Assembly (NCBI GenBank): GCA_965243605.1
Contig: CBDEVQ010000036.1
Location: forward strand, 1-37,398
Length of the DNA stretch: 37,398 bases
Direction: 5' to 3'
Source: JBMYYR01 sp965243605
GTDB taxonomy: Bacteria; Bacteroidota; Bacteroidia; Flavobacteriales; CAJXXR01
Shown: one piece after another, positions 16,328 through 23,132 of the stretch
Position numbering within the stretch: position 1 is the first letter of the stretch
How the letters are laid out: each line of letters begins with the position of its first letter
Program-made: the position numbers and the translations under genes
The notes under the pieces: model-generated
What the model was told of the DNA's origin: nothing
Databases searched by the model: none
The model's input: only the letters and a program-made list of their open reading frames with translations

Positions 16328-17165
16328 TTCAACCAACCATAATACTTTTAAACACGCTTTAATTAATCAAATTAATTTAGAGCAATGCATATTGTCCATT
16401 CGGATTCTTCCGGATGGACTTTCTTTGTTTATACATCAAAGTAAAGAGCAAAAGCTATTATATTCATTTTATCAGCCTACCCTTAATCATAGCTCAGTAT
16501 TAGACCGTATTACAGCATTATGGAAGGAAGAACCTTTATTAAGGCAATCCTTTAGTAGTTGTAGGGTATTTGTTCAGCCAATTCATTCTATATGGGTTCC
16601 TGCACAGTTATTTTCTTTAGATTCTTTAGATTTATTTTTAGAAGCTCAAATTCCATTCGAAAAAGAGTATCAACTTGTGAAGTATGATTTTCATTTTTCT
16701 TGGGATGCTTACCATGTCTTTTGTATAAATAAGCAATTGCATGAGTTTTTAGGTAAAAATGTGAATGGTGATATTTCGTATTTAAATGACCTTAATTTTG
16801 TCTTTAACTATAGCAAGCAAATTAAGAGTATTCAAAAGAAAGTATTTTACACAGAGAGTGATTTTGGTGTTGATTTATGGATGTTAGAAGGTTCTAAATT
16901 AATATTCCATCAAAGTTTTAATAATATCATAAATAATGAAGATATCATCTTTAGAATATTTTCATGCTTAGAAGTTACCGATTTCGATTTTGTGGATGAT
17001 ATTTTTTACATTATTGGAAATATTACAGAGGAACGATACAATAAGGTTTACACATATGTAAAATCTATTCACAAATTAGAGTATTACAGTGTGCTTAAAT
17101 TTCCAATTAAGGAAATAAAAAAAGCACCCGAAGGTGCTTTAATTTATAGAGTATTAGAATCGTAA
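16314..17165 (+). CDS. DUF3822-like hypothetical protein
   Basis: 283 aa, no signal peptide or membrane segment. The N-terminal stretch CILSIRILPDGLSLFIHQ followed by a beta-rich core (VFVQPIHSIWVPAQLF, LEAQIPFEKEYQLVKYDFHF) resembles DUF3822 proteins of Bacteroidota, which I recall as having an actin/ASKHA-like strand order. No nucleotide-binding motif is clear enough to confirm that. The start ATG lies inside the upstream gene (14-nt overlap), which encodes a membrane-anchored partner candidate. The codons for KKAPEGAL near the end also form the terminator hairpin of the convergent plsC operon. Family assignment is moderate; function unknown. Confidence 0.65.
   Translation: METGNSTNHNTFKHALINQINLEQCILSIRILPDGLSLFIHQSKEQKLLYSFYQPTLNHSSVLDRITALWKEEPLLRQSFSSCRVFVQPIHSIWVPAQLFSLDSLDLFLEAQIPFEKEYQLVKYDFHFSWDAYHVFCINKQLHEFLGKNVNGDISYLNDLNFVFNYSKQIKSIQKKVFYTESDFGVDLWMLEGSKLIFHQSFNNIINNEDIIFRIFSCLEVTDFDFVDDIFYIIGNITEERYNKVYTYVKSIHKLEYYSVLKFPIKEIKKAPEGALIYRVLES
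17116..17140 (-). terminator. Terminator of the accC-DUF4294-plsC operon, inside the convergent gene
   Basis: On the minus strand the sequence reads AAAGCACC-TTCG-GGTGCTTTTTTT: an 8-bp stem with a cUUCGg tetraloop followed by a T run. It lies about 29 bp past the plsC stop (17169) and within the last codons of the plus-strand gene ending at 17165. Confidence 0.85.
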
Positions 17166-17168
17166 TTA

Positions 17169-17936
17169 CTACTTCATAGGATAAACCCCATTCGGGTAAT
17201 ATTCTAACAAGTTTTTATGCATAATATTAAACGTTTCCGTTTTTAAAAGATCAATATCTCCTTTGGTTTTACCTTCTGTAGAAATAGGTTTAGAAAATTT
17301 CACTCTCAAAATCCCAGGTCGTATTTTTGGTTTCCCATGGCTTGGGTTAATAATACCCGCATTTAATAAGGTTAGGCAAATAATAGGGGTCTCCGTTTCA
17401 ATAGCTGTTGAAAAAGCGCCGTTCTTAAATGTATTTAAAAGATTGGTATTTTTATGAATTCTCCCTTCTGGGAATAAAATTAATGACTTCCCATCTTTAA
17501 CGTTTTGTTTTATTTGCTGTAGACTAGCTGTTCTTGCCCGAGCATTACTTCTATCAACAGGAATATGACCTAATTTTTTGGTAAAAAAACCAATAATTGG
17601 CCAATCAAAGACTTCAGATTTACTTAAGAATCGGGTATTAACAGATGTGAAAATAACACCAATAATAATGTCAAGGTATGATCTGTGGTTCGCTATATAG
17701 ACATATTTATTATGCGCTTTTAAAGATTTGTAATCTCCTTGGAATACAGGAATAATACCAATAAGAATTAGAGATAAGTAACCTCCAGCTTTAAAAAGGT
17801 AGTTGCATATATTTTGAATGACTTGACTAGGAAATAGTAAAAGAAGAATGGTCATTATTGGTAAAAAGATGATTCCTACCATTATAAAAACAATTAAGGC
17901 CCATATTTTCCAGATACTGTAAATTAGTTTTTCCAT
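17169..17936 (-). CDS. plsC: 1-acyl-sn-glycerol-3-phosphate acyltransferase (PlsC)
   Basis: 255-aa membrane acyltransferase making phosphatidic acid from lysophosphatidic acid. Two hydrophobic stretches (residues about 10-35 and 50-65) anchor it to the inner membrane. The catalytic block is ANHRSYLDI, with the HX4D pair His84-Asp89; the substrate-binding block is LILFPEGRIHKN, a variant of FPEGTRS; and the HIPVDR block lies between. Its start directly abuts the stop of the DUF4294 gene with no gap, so it is the last gene of the accC operon. Placement after biotin carboxylase fits lipid synthesis. Paralogous acyltransferases make the exact acceptor uncertain. Confidence 0.88.
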   Translation of the reverse strand: MEKLIYSIWKIWALIVFIMVGIIFLPIMTILLLLFPSQVIQNICNYLFKAGGYLSLILIGIIPVFQGDYKSLKAHNKYVYIANHRSYLDIIIGVIFTSVNTRFLSKSEVFDWPIIGFFTKKLGHIPVDRSNARARTASLQQIKQNVKDGKSLILFPEGRIHKNTNLLNTFKNGAFSTAIETETPIICLTLLNAGIINPSHGKPKIRPGILRVKFSKPISTEGKTKGDIDLLKTETFNIMHKNLLEYYPNGVYPMK

Positions 17937-18608
17937 CTATTTTTGGATTTTAACAACTTCATATGGACTTAACTTAGATTCTTCGATAATATTATCTCTA
18001 ATGGCTTTCTGTATAATCATTTCTATGATTCGATCTTCGTTATTACTTTCAGGGTGATATTCTTTGTGTAAATCGGCTGAGTAAAGTTTAGCCATTCCTT
18101 GCCACCAAAAAGCTGTAAGTCCATTCCTGTAAAATTTAATTAAATCATAGGCTGTAACTTGTAAGTTTCTATGAATTAATTTAATCAATATTTTACCTTC
18201 ACTTCTTTTAAGCTGTTTAAGCTGATCTCCAAATGTTTCTTGCAACCACTTTTGCCTTTTCCGTGTATATTTTTTGCGTTTTCTCTTTTTGCCTATAGAT
18301 TGGTATTTTTCATTGACCTCTAAAAAGACATTACTTGCTTCTAAAGCAAAAGGGTAGACCTTTAGAACCTTTTTACGCAAGCGATAATATTCACGTTTAT
18401 CTTCTCCTGAAAGTTGTTTGTAATCTGATAAAACAACCTCATCCAGATAATCAATATATATGGTGTCACCATCAGATATAATAGCATCAAGATATTTAGG
18501 TTCTTGATCTATAGAATCTTTTTTATTGGTTTGAGCATTAGAAAAGCTTAAACCAATAAAAAAGAATAGGATTGTATAGTATTTTATAATCTTCGGTTTG
18601 TTTTCCAT
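17937..18608 (-). CDS. DUF4294 domain-containing secreted protein
   Basis: 223 aa with an N-terminal hydrophobic signal (IIKYYTILFFFIGLSFSNAQ). The following region (DGDTIYIDYLDEVVLSD, then EYYRLRKKVLKVYPFALEA) is characteristic of DUF4294, a family confined mainly to Bacteroidota. A very basic segment, GKKRKRKKYTRKRQKW, and a C-terminal helical part ending in YEVVKIQK follow. Function unknown. The ATG used lies 25 bp inside the 3' end of accC, and plsC starts immediately after its stop, so all three are co-transcribed and translationally coupled. Given its neighbours an envelope or lipid role is possible but unproven. Confidence 0.85.
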   Translation of the reverse strand: MENKPKIIKYYTILFFFIGLSFSNAQTNKKDSIDQEPKYLDAIISDGDTIYIDYLDEVVLSDYKQLSGEDKREYYRLRKKVLKVYPFALEASNVFLEVNEKYQSIGKKRKRKKYTRKRQKWLQETFGDQLKQLKRSEGKILIKLIHRNLQVTAYDLIKFYRNGLTAFWWQGMAKLYSADLHKEYHPESNNEDRIIEMIIQKAIRDNIIEESKLSPYEVVKIQK

Positions 18609-20068
18609 TGAGATGATTTCTCAGCAGAAGCAGAAGTTACATCTTGCTTCGCATTAAGTTTAGAGAATTCCATAGCAGCAATCATAGCGGCTATTTCCTT
18701 TTCATCTTCCAAATTTTGAACCAAAAATTTAGGATCGAAATGTTTAGAAACAAAATGAGTATCAAAATCACCTGAAATAAATGCAGGATGATCCATTACA
18801 AAAGTGGCAAAATCCATTGTAGTTTGAACACCCACTATTTCATAATTTCTAATAGCTTCTTTCATTTTATCAATAGAAGTCTGACGGTCTTCAGCATGAG
18901 TAATAAGCTTAGAGATCATCGGATCATAGTAAATTGGAATTTGCATACCTTGTTCAAATCCATCATCTACACGAACACCAGGTCCGAATGGACGTTTGTA
19001 CTTTTCTAATGTTCCAATATCTGCAGCAAAATTATTTGAAGCATCTTCGGCATATACTCTAACTTCTACCGCATGACCATTAATCTTAAGGTCTTCTTGA
19101 TTAAAAATTAGTTTTTCTCCGCGTGCAACTTTTATTTGTTCTTTAACAAGGTCTAGTCCCGTGATCATTTCAGTTACAGGATGTTCAACTTGTAATCTCG
19201 TGTTCATCTCTAAGAAGTAAAAAGTCTCAGGACCGTCTAATAAGAATTCTACGGTACCTACACCAACATAATTACAAGCTCTGGCAACATCTTTTGCACA
19301 TTCTCCCATTTTATGGCGCATAGCCTCTGTTAAAACAGCAGAAGGTGCTTCTTCAATTACTTTTTGGTAACGGCGTTGGATAGAACATTCTCTTTCAAAT
19401 AAGTGAACAATATTTCCATGTTTATCAGCCAATACTTGAATTTCAATATGGCGTGGAGAACCGATATATTTCTCAATAAATACAGAACCATCTCCAAAAG
19501 CAGATTTAGCTTCTCCCATAGCTAATCCTAGCTGTTCTTTTATTTCAGAAGCTTTTTCTACAACACGCATACCTTTACCACCACCACCTGCGGCCGCTTT
19601 AATAAGTATCGGAAATCCTATTTCTACAGCTATCTTTTCAGCTTCTTCAAGGTCTTCAATAGCATCTTCTGTACCTGGAACCATTGGGATATCATAATTC
19701 TTAACAGCGGCTTTAGCTGCAAGTTTATTCCCCATCATTCTCATTGATTCAGACTTAGGTCCAATAAAAGTAATGTTGTTTTTTTCTACAAGGTCAGCAA
19801 ATTCTGCATTTTCGGATAAAAATCCGTAACCTGGATGTATACCATCAACGTTAAGTTGTTTACAAACTTCAATTATTTTACTTCCTAATAAGTAAGATTC
19901 TGAAGACGCAGGAGGCCCAATACAAACGGCTTCATCTGCGTACTTAACGTGTAAAGATTCTCTATCAGCTTCAGAGTAAACTGCAACGGTTTTAATTCCC
20001 ATTTCACGTGCAGATTTCATAACTCTTAAGGCAATTTCACCTCGGTTGGCAACAAGTATTTTTTTCAT
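18584..20068 (-). CDS. accC: Acetyl/propionyl-CoA carboxylase, biotin carboxylase subunit
   Basis: 494-aa ATP-grasp biotin carboxylase, which carboxylates biotin on a carrier protein with ATP and bicarbonate for malonyl-CoA or methylmalonyl-CoA synthesis. Visible blocks are ILVANRGEIALRV at the N-terminus, the glycine-rich ATP loop GGGGKGMR at 161-168, HIEIQVLADKHGN, ERECSIQRRYQKVIEEAPS, and LEMNTRLQVEHPVTE with the catalytic arginine. The C-terminus is about 45 residues longer than E. coli AccC, ending in WKTNRRL, as I recall for acyl-CoA carboxylase versions in Bacteroidota. No biotin carrier or carboxyltransferase gene is adjacent. Upstream lies a leader-like region with a terminator (20161-20192). 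Confidence 0.93.
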   Translation of the reverse strand: MKKILVANRGEIALRVMKSAREMGIKTVAVYSEADRESLHVKYADEAVCIGPPASSESYLLGSKIIEVCKQLNVDGIHPGYGFLSENAEFADLVEKNNITFIGPKSESMRMMGNKLAAKAAVKNYDIPMVPGTEDAIEDLEEAEKIAVEIGFPILIKAAAGGGGKGMRVVEKASEIKEQLGLAMGEAKSAFGDGSVFIEKYIGSPRHIEIQVLADKHGNIVHLFERECSIQRRYQKVIEEAPSAVLTEAMRHKMGECAKDVARACNYVGVGTVEFLLDGPETFYFLEMNTRLQVEHPVTEMITGLDLVKEQIKVARGEKLIFNQEDLKINGHAVEVRVYAEDASNNFAADIGTLEKYKRPFGPGVRVDDGFEQGMQIPIYYDPMISKLITHAEDRQTSIDKMKEAIRNYEIVGVQTTMDFATFVMDHPAFISGDFDTHFVSKHFDPKFLVQNLEDEKEIAAMIAAMEFSKLNAKQDVTSASAEKSSQWKTNRRL

Positions 20069-20160
20069 GTATTATGGTCTCTTGATCTTAGACTGGCAAG
20101 ATATCAAAATTTTAAGAGTTATTAAGGAGATAAAAACTGAAATAACAGTTAATAGGTATG

Positions 20161-20192
20161 AAAAATAAAAAACCCTGAAACTAATCAGGGTT
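20161..20192 (-). terminator. Terminator-like hairpin upstream of accC (minus strand)
   Basis: On the minus strand AACCCTGA, loop TTAGTT, TCAGGGTT then TTTTTATTTTT: an 8-bp stem (20171-20178 with 20185-20192) and a T-rich tail at 20161-20170. It would end a minus-strand transcript from the 20.2-20.4 kb gap about 92 bp before the accC ATG. Confidence 0.7.
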
Positions 20193-20268
20193 ATTTTAAA
20201 CGACTTTACAATCGAAAATCAAAATTAAAAAAACTAAATAAAAGATGTTTAAAATTCAATCATAGAGT

Positions 20269-20325
20269 TTAAATTAAGAAAGCCAAAACGAATAAACAGA
20301 ACATTATTTGTAACATCATCCCCAT
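20269..20325 (-). CDS. Possible 18-aa hydrophobic leader or membrane micropeptide
   Basis: The minus strand from 20325 reads MGMMLQIMFCLFVLAFLI then TAA. All but the first few residues are hydrophobic, as in a single membrane helix. A TACTTTTG -7-like box (20367-20374) lies about 42 bp upstream, and the terminator-like hairpin at 20161-20192 lies about 75 bp downstream, before accC. An ORF this short can occur by chance in AT-rich DNA. What raises interest is its position between a promoter-like box and a terminator on one strand. No clear ribosome-binding site is seen, which is usual in Bacteroidota. Confidence 0.3.
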   Translation of the reverse strand: MGMMLQIMFCLFVLAFLI

Positions 20326-20366
20326 AAAAATAAAATAATCGTTACGTTATTGACTTTACTTGAAAT

Positions 20367-20374
20367 CAAAAGTA
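20367..20374 (-). promoter_or_regulatory. Putative minus-strand -7 box TACTTTTG
   Basis: CAAAAGTA on the plus strand is TACTTTTG on the minus strand. A start near 20360 would give a roughly 200-nt transcript ending at the 20161-20192 hairpin. There is no good -33 TTG, so support is partial. Confidence 0.35.
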
Positions 20375-20585
20375 CATTAGTTTTTATGGTATTATGTCCT
20401 CATTTTTGAGGATATTTCTTTACATATAGAATTTGTTTTATGAAAAAAGTTTAGTTTTATGACTAGATAAACTATTTTTGTCTAAAACACTATAATTGTT
20501 AGTAGATTATCAATTGTAAATTAATATTTATTCTAATAATAATTGTACTTTAGACCAATAGTTAAACATAAACTAATATTATTTC

Positions 20586-21212
20586 ATGATTTTTCGATTT
20601 TCGTTTTTATATTCATTGATTTTTCTATGTTTTACACTCAATGGATATGCTCAGATTCAACCACCGTTTAGTTTAGGTAATGATACAACATTGTGTGAGG
20701 GTGATTTCATCTTTTTTAATTTACCGAGTGACAATGGTGAAACGTATATTTGGGAAGATGGTAATACAGGTCCTTATCATTTAATTATGACTGAAGGATT
20801 GTACCACGTTTCTACAACTCATAGTGAAGATGAATTTTCTGATAGTATTTATGTTCATATTCAAGAGCCACATAATGTTTATAGCGGTCCCGATACGGTT
20901 GTTTGTATGAGTGACCCAATTATTTATACTGTAGATACATCTGGTATGAACGCAGATGTAATATATTGGAATACGGGATCTAATGCGGATGCTATTTCAA
21001 TTAATCAACCAGGGTGGTATTGGGTAGAGGTTACAGTCGATTATTGTGTGGTTAGAGATAGTTTTTATGTTAGATCTTGGTATGAAGGCGTTCGATTTTT
21101 TAACGGAGATCGTGTTTTTTGTGAAGATAACCACGATTCAATTTCAATTACCATTGCTGATTTTGGAGGATCATATTTTATGGTCTACAGGGGATACAAC
21201 AGTAACTGTTAA
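20586..21212 (+). CDS. T9SS-exported repeat protein, N-terminal part (frameshifted)
   Basis: 208 codons with a signal peptide (MIFRFSFLYSLIFLCFTLNG, cleavage after YAQ). Two repeats follow with a W-x(2)-G ... G-x-Y-x-V pattern: YIWEDGNTGPYHL...GLYHV and IYWNTGSNADAIS...GWYWVEV. These are Ig/PKD-like units common in Bacteroidota surface proteins. The frame breaks near 21161-21166: the next repeat (ILWSTGDTTVTV...GEYWVTM) continues in another frame, and the residues after IADF up to the stop at 21212 are out-of-frame. Removing one base from TTTTGG at 21161-21166 restores a 481-aa protein ending at 22032. I read this and the next entry as one gene. Confidence 0.75.
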   Translation: MIFRFSFLYSLIFLCFTLNGYAQIQPPFSLGNDTTLCEGDFIFFNLPSDNGETYIWEDGNTGPYHLIMTEGLYHVSTTHSEDEFSDSIYVHIQEPHNVYSGPDTVVCMSDPIIYTVDTSGMNADVIYWNTGSNADAISINQPGWYWVEVTVDYCVVRDSFYVRSWYEGVRFFNGDRVFCEDNHDSISITIADFGGSYFMVYRGYNSNC

Positions 21213-22032
21213 AATTTATGACGAAGGAGAATATTGGGTGACCATGGTTGATTCTTGTGGAACCATATCAGATACTTTTGATTTAATCTCTTTAGAATCT
21301 CAAGAACTGGGATTCGGTTTTGATGATACGTTGTTATGTCATGGATATAGTTTAGAGCTTGAAATGCCTGAAGTTGATGTAGAATTAGCTTGGTCTACAG
21401 GAGATACTGCATCTTCTATTATTGTGTCTGAAGCTGGAGAATATTGGGCTTGTATTAGTTGGGATGAATGTGAATTTTGTGACACGGTTAATGTCGATTA
21501 TTATGACGTTTTTGATCGAAGTTTTATAGATGAAGATTATTTCTTTTGTGTAGGCGATTCTGTTGAGATTATTCTACCAACTGATCCTCAAGTAGAGATT
21601 ACATGGTTTGATACGATACTTGACCAAAGTGTAGATACTATAGTTATTAAGGAAGCTGGTAAGTTTATTATTCGTGTAGATGATGGACATTGTAATTATA
21701 ATTATTCATTTTATGTTGCAGAAGTAACATGTGATACCGTAGAGGTAATAAACATGCCTAATGTATTTACTCCAACAGGAGATGGAATTAATGACTTTTT
21801 ACACCCAATAAATGCCGAAGCCATTGATGAGTACAGAATACAAGTTTATAATAGATGGGGAATATTAATGTATGATGGAACTCATGAAGATGATGGCTGG
21901 GATGGTACTTATAATGGAGTAGAATGCCCCGTTGGAATGTATTATTGGGTATTTGAGTTTGTATTTACCAAAGGTGTTACAAGACCAAGTCCATGGACAG
22001 GTAATGTTTTATTAGTGAGAGCTCCTCAATAA
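21046..22032 (+). CDS. T9SS-exported repeat protein, C-terminal part with type B sorting domain
   Basis: True coding starts around 21163; the residues before that in this frame are a shadow of the upstream part. It contains three more W...G repeats (ILWSTGDTT, LAWSTGDTA, ITWFDTILD) and then a CHU_C/TIGR04131-type sorting domain: PNVFTPTGDGINDFLHP, RIQVYNRWGILMYDG, DDGWDGTYNG, CPVGMYYWVFEF. This domain directs export and cell-surface attachment by the type IX system, to which PorT (1.1-1.8 kb) belongs. The ligand or role of the protein is unknown. It is 15 bp upstream of the CsaA-like gene. No start for this half on its own is convincing, supporting a single frameshifted gene. Confidence 0.8.
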   Translation: MWLEIVFMLDLGMKAFDFLTEIVFFVKITTIQFQLPLLILEDHILWSTGDTTVTVKIYDEGEYWVTMVDSCGTISDTFDLISLESQELGFGFDDTLLCHGYSLELEMPEVDVELAWSTGDTASSIIVSEAGEYWACISWDECEFCDTVNVDYYDVFDRSFIDEDYFFCVGDSVEIILPTDPQVEITWFDTILDQSVDTIVIKEAGKFIIRVDDGHCNYNYSFYVAEVTCDTVEVINMPNVFTPTGDGINDFLHPINAEAIDEYRIQVYNRWGILMYDGTHEDDGWDGTYNGVECPVGMYYWVFEFVFTKGVTRPSPWTGNVLLVRAPQ

Positions 22033-22047
22033 TTTTTTTATAAAAGT

Positions 22048-22389
22048 ATGCCTAAAGATCATATTACATGGTCTCAGTTTTCAGATATAGATATGAGAAT
22101 TGGAACCGTAATTCACGCTGAGATATTTAAAGAAGCTAAAAACCCTTCATACAAGTTGAAAATTGATTTTGGTGTTCTAGGTATTCTCAAATCTTCTGCA
22201 CAAATTACTGAACTCTATGAAGTGTCAGAATTAATTGGAAAACAAGTGGTTGCTGTGGTTAATTTTCCTCCAAAACAAATTGCGAATATGATGAGTGAAT
22301 GTTTAGTCCTTGGTGGATTGGGAAAAGGAAAGGACGTGGTTTTATTACAACCGGAACAATCCATGGAAAATGGAACAAAAATTAGTTAA
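22048..22389 (+). CDS. csaA: CsaA/YgjH-like tRNA-binding protein
   Basis: 113-aa single OB-fold protein of the tRNA_bind family. The sequence begins with ITWSQFSDIDMRIGTVIHAE (family pattern: F.kvDiRvGti), then the AKNPSYKLKIDFG block, and FPPKQIANMMSECLVLGG, the conserved CsaA segment. Length matches CsaA and E. coli YgjH. The family binds tRNA-like structures; CsaA has also been proposed as a secretion chaperone in Bacillus. It follows the T9SS substrate gene after 15 bp and may be co-transcribed, although a functional link is not evident. Confidence 0.88.
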   Translation: MPKDHITWSQFSDIDMRIGTVIHAEIFKEAKNPSYKLKIDFGVLGILKSSAQITELYEVSELIGKQVVAVVNFPPKQIANMMSECLVLGGLGKGKDVVLLQPEQSMENGTKIS

Positions 22390-22402
22390 GTACAATACTA
22401 TA

Positions 22403-22435
22403 TTTGTCATAGCTAAGTTCAAATGTTTACTTTTG
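22403..22435 (+). promoter_or_regulatory. Promoter for the 22450 gene
   Basis: TTTG (22403-22406), a 21-bp spacer, TACTTTTG (22428-22435). It ends 14 bp before ATG 22450. TATATTTG at 22399-22406 overlaps the -33 and could be a second -7 box. Confidence 0.5.
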
Positions 22436-22449
22436 TGATTTAAAGATAA

Positions 22450-22827
22450 ATGATGAAGGAAATACACATTCTAGAAAACGAGATTGAAACGGTGTTTTAC
22501 ACAAGTAAAGAACTTGTTAAAGGACTTTTATACACGGATAATTTAGAGTTAATAAATAGGAATATAGTTGGATTTGGAATTGAGTTTGATGAATCTATTC
22601 CAAAAGGTGAAACGATTTCCAATATCTCTAAAAGAGGAACATATGCTATAATCACCCTTAAATTTGATTCTAAATCTCAAAGTCAATACTTAATTTCAAA
22701 AGATTTAGATCTTAAAAAAGTAGAATCATTATCTGATCATGTTATTTCAAAACCATTTAAGGCTTTAATATCAAAGGCCTTCCAAATGACTCAAGCGAGT
22801 AGAACACTAGGCGATTTTTTCAAATAA
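22450..22827 (+). CDS. Hypothetical cytoplasmic protein
   Basis: 125 aa with no signal peptide or membrane segment. ATG codons at 22450 and 22453 are both possible starts. The sequence has alternating strand-like and helix-like parts (RGTYAIITLKFDSKSQSQYL; ISKPFKALISKAFQMTQ) and an acidic N-terminal half with a basic C-terminal half. I do not recognise a family. It has its own promoter-like sequence and is followed by a long hairpin (22891-22933) acting as a probable terminator, so it seems to be a single-gene unit. Confidence 0.65.
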   Translation: MMKEIHILENEIETVFYTSKELVKGLLYTDNLELINRNIVGFGIEFDESIPKGETISNISKRGTYAIITLKFDSKSQSQYLISKDLDLKKVESLSDHVISKPFKALISKAFQMTQASRTLGDFFK

Positions 22828-23132
22828 ACTCCAGAATACAATTGTTTTATTATTAAAAACAATTAGATTAATGATTGGTTTACATTATAGAGCCTCATAC
22901 CGTTTAGAATAAATGACTAAATGGTATGAGGCTTATTTAGTATTAATAGAATGAAGTAATCCTACTCATTATAGATCTTTAATGTCAAAGTTTGTATAGG
23001 GTGTAAAGCAGAAAAATAAATTTTCTGTATGAATGCATATTACCCTCAATCAAAATACCATTACCCTCATTGGTCATTGAAAAGTATAAAAGTCTTCTAA
23101 TATCTTAGTTAAAATTAAAAAACGAAGGTATT
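22828..23132 (+). other. Intergenic region of 305 bp
   Basis: Contains the hairpin at 22891-22933 and then AT-rich sequence up to the vWA gene. No TAnnTTTG box with proper spacing was seen before ATG 23133, and no RNA gene was recognised. Confidence 0.5.
22891..22940 (+). terminator. Long-stem probable terminator
   Basis: Arms 22891-22906 (AGCCTCATACCGTTTA) and 22918-22933 pair over 16 bp with one G-U, loop of 11 nt, followed by a modest T-rich tail (TATTTAG). It ends the 22450-22827 gene. Confidence 0.75.

Larger units (their letters stand above)
20193..20585. other. Intergenic region: possible minus-strand leader or small RNA, plus promoter of the next gene
   Basis: AT-rich 393 bp with no long ORF. 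It holds a minus-strand TACTTTTG box (20367-20374), an 18-codon minus-strand ORF (20269-20325), a small inverted repeat TCCTCA-TTTT-TGAGGA (20397-20412), and a plus-strand TATTTTTG box (20473-20480) about 105 bp before ATG 20586. No tRNA or known riboswitch was recognised. Confidence 0.5.
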
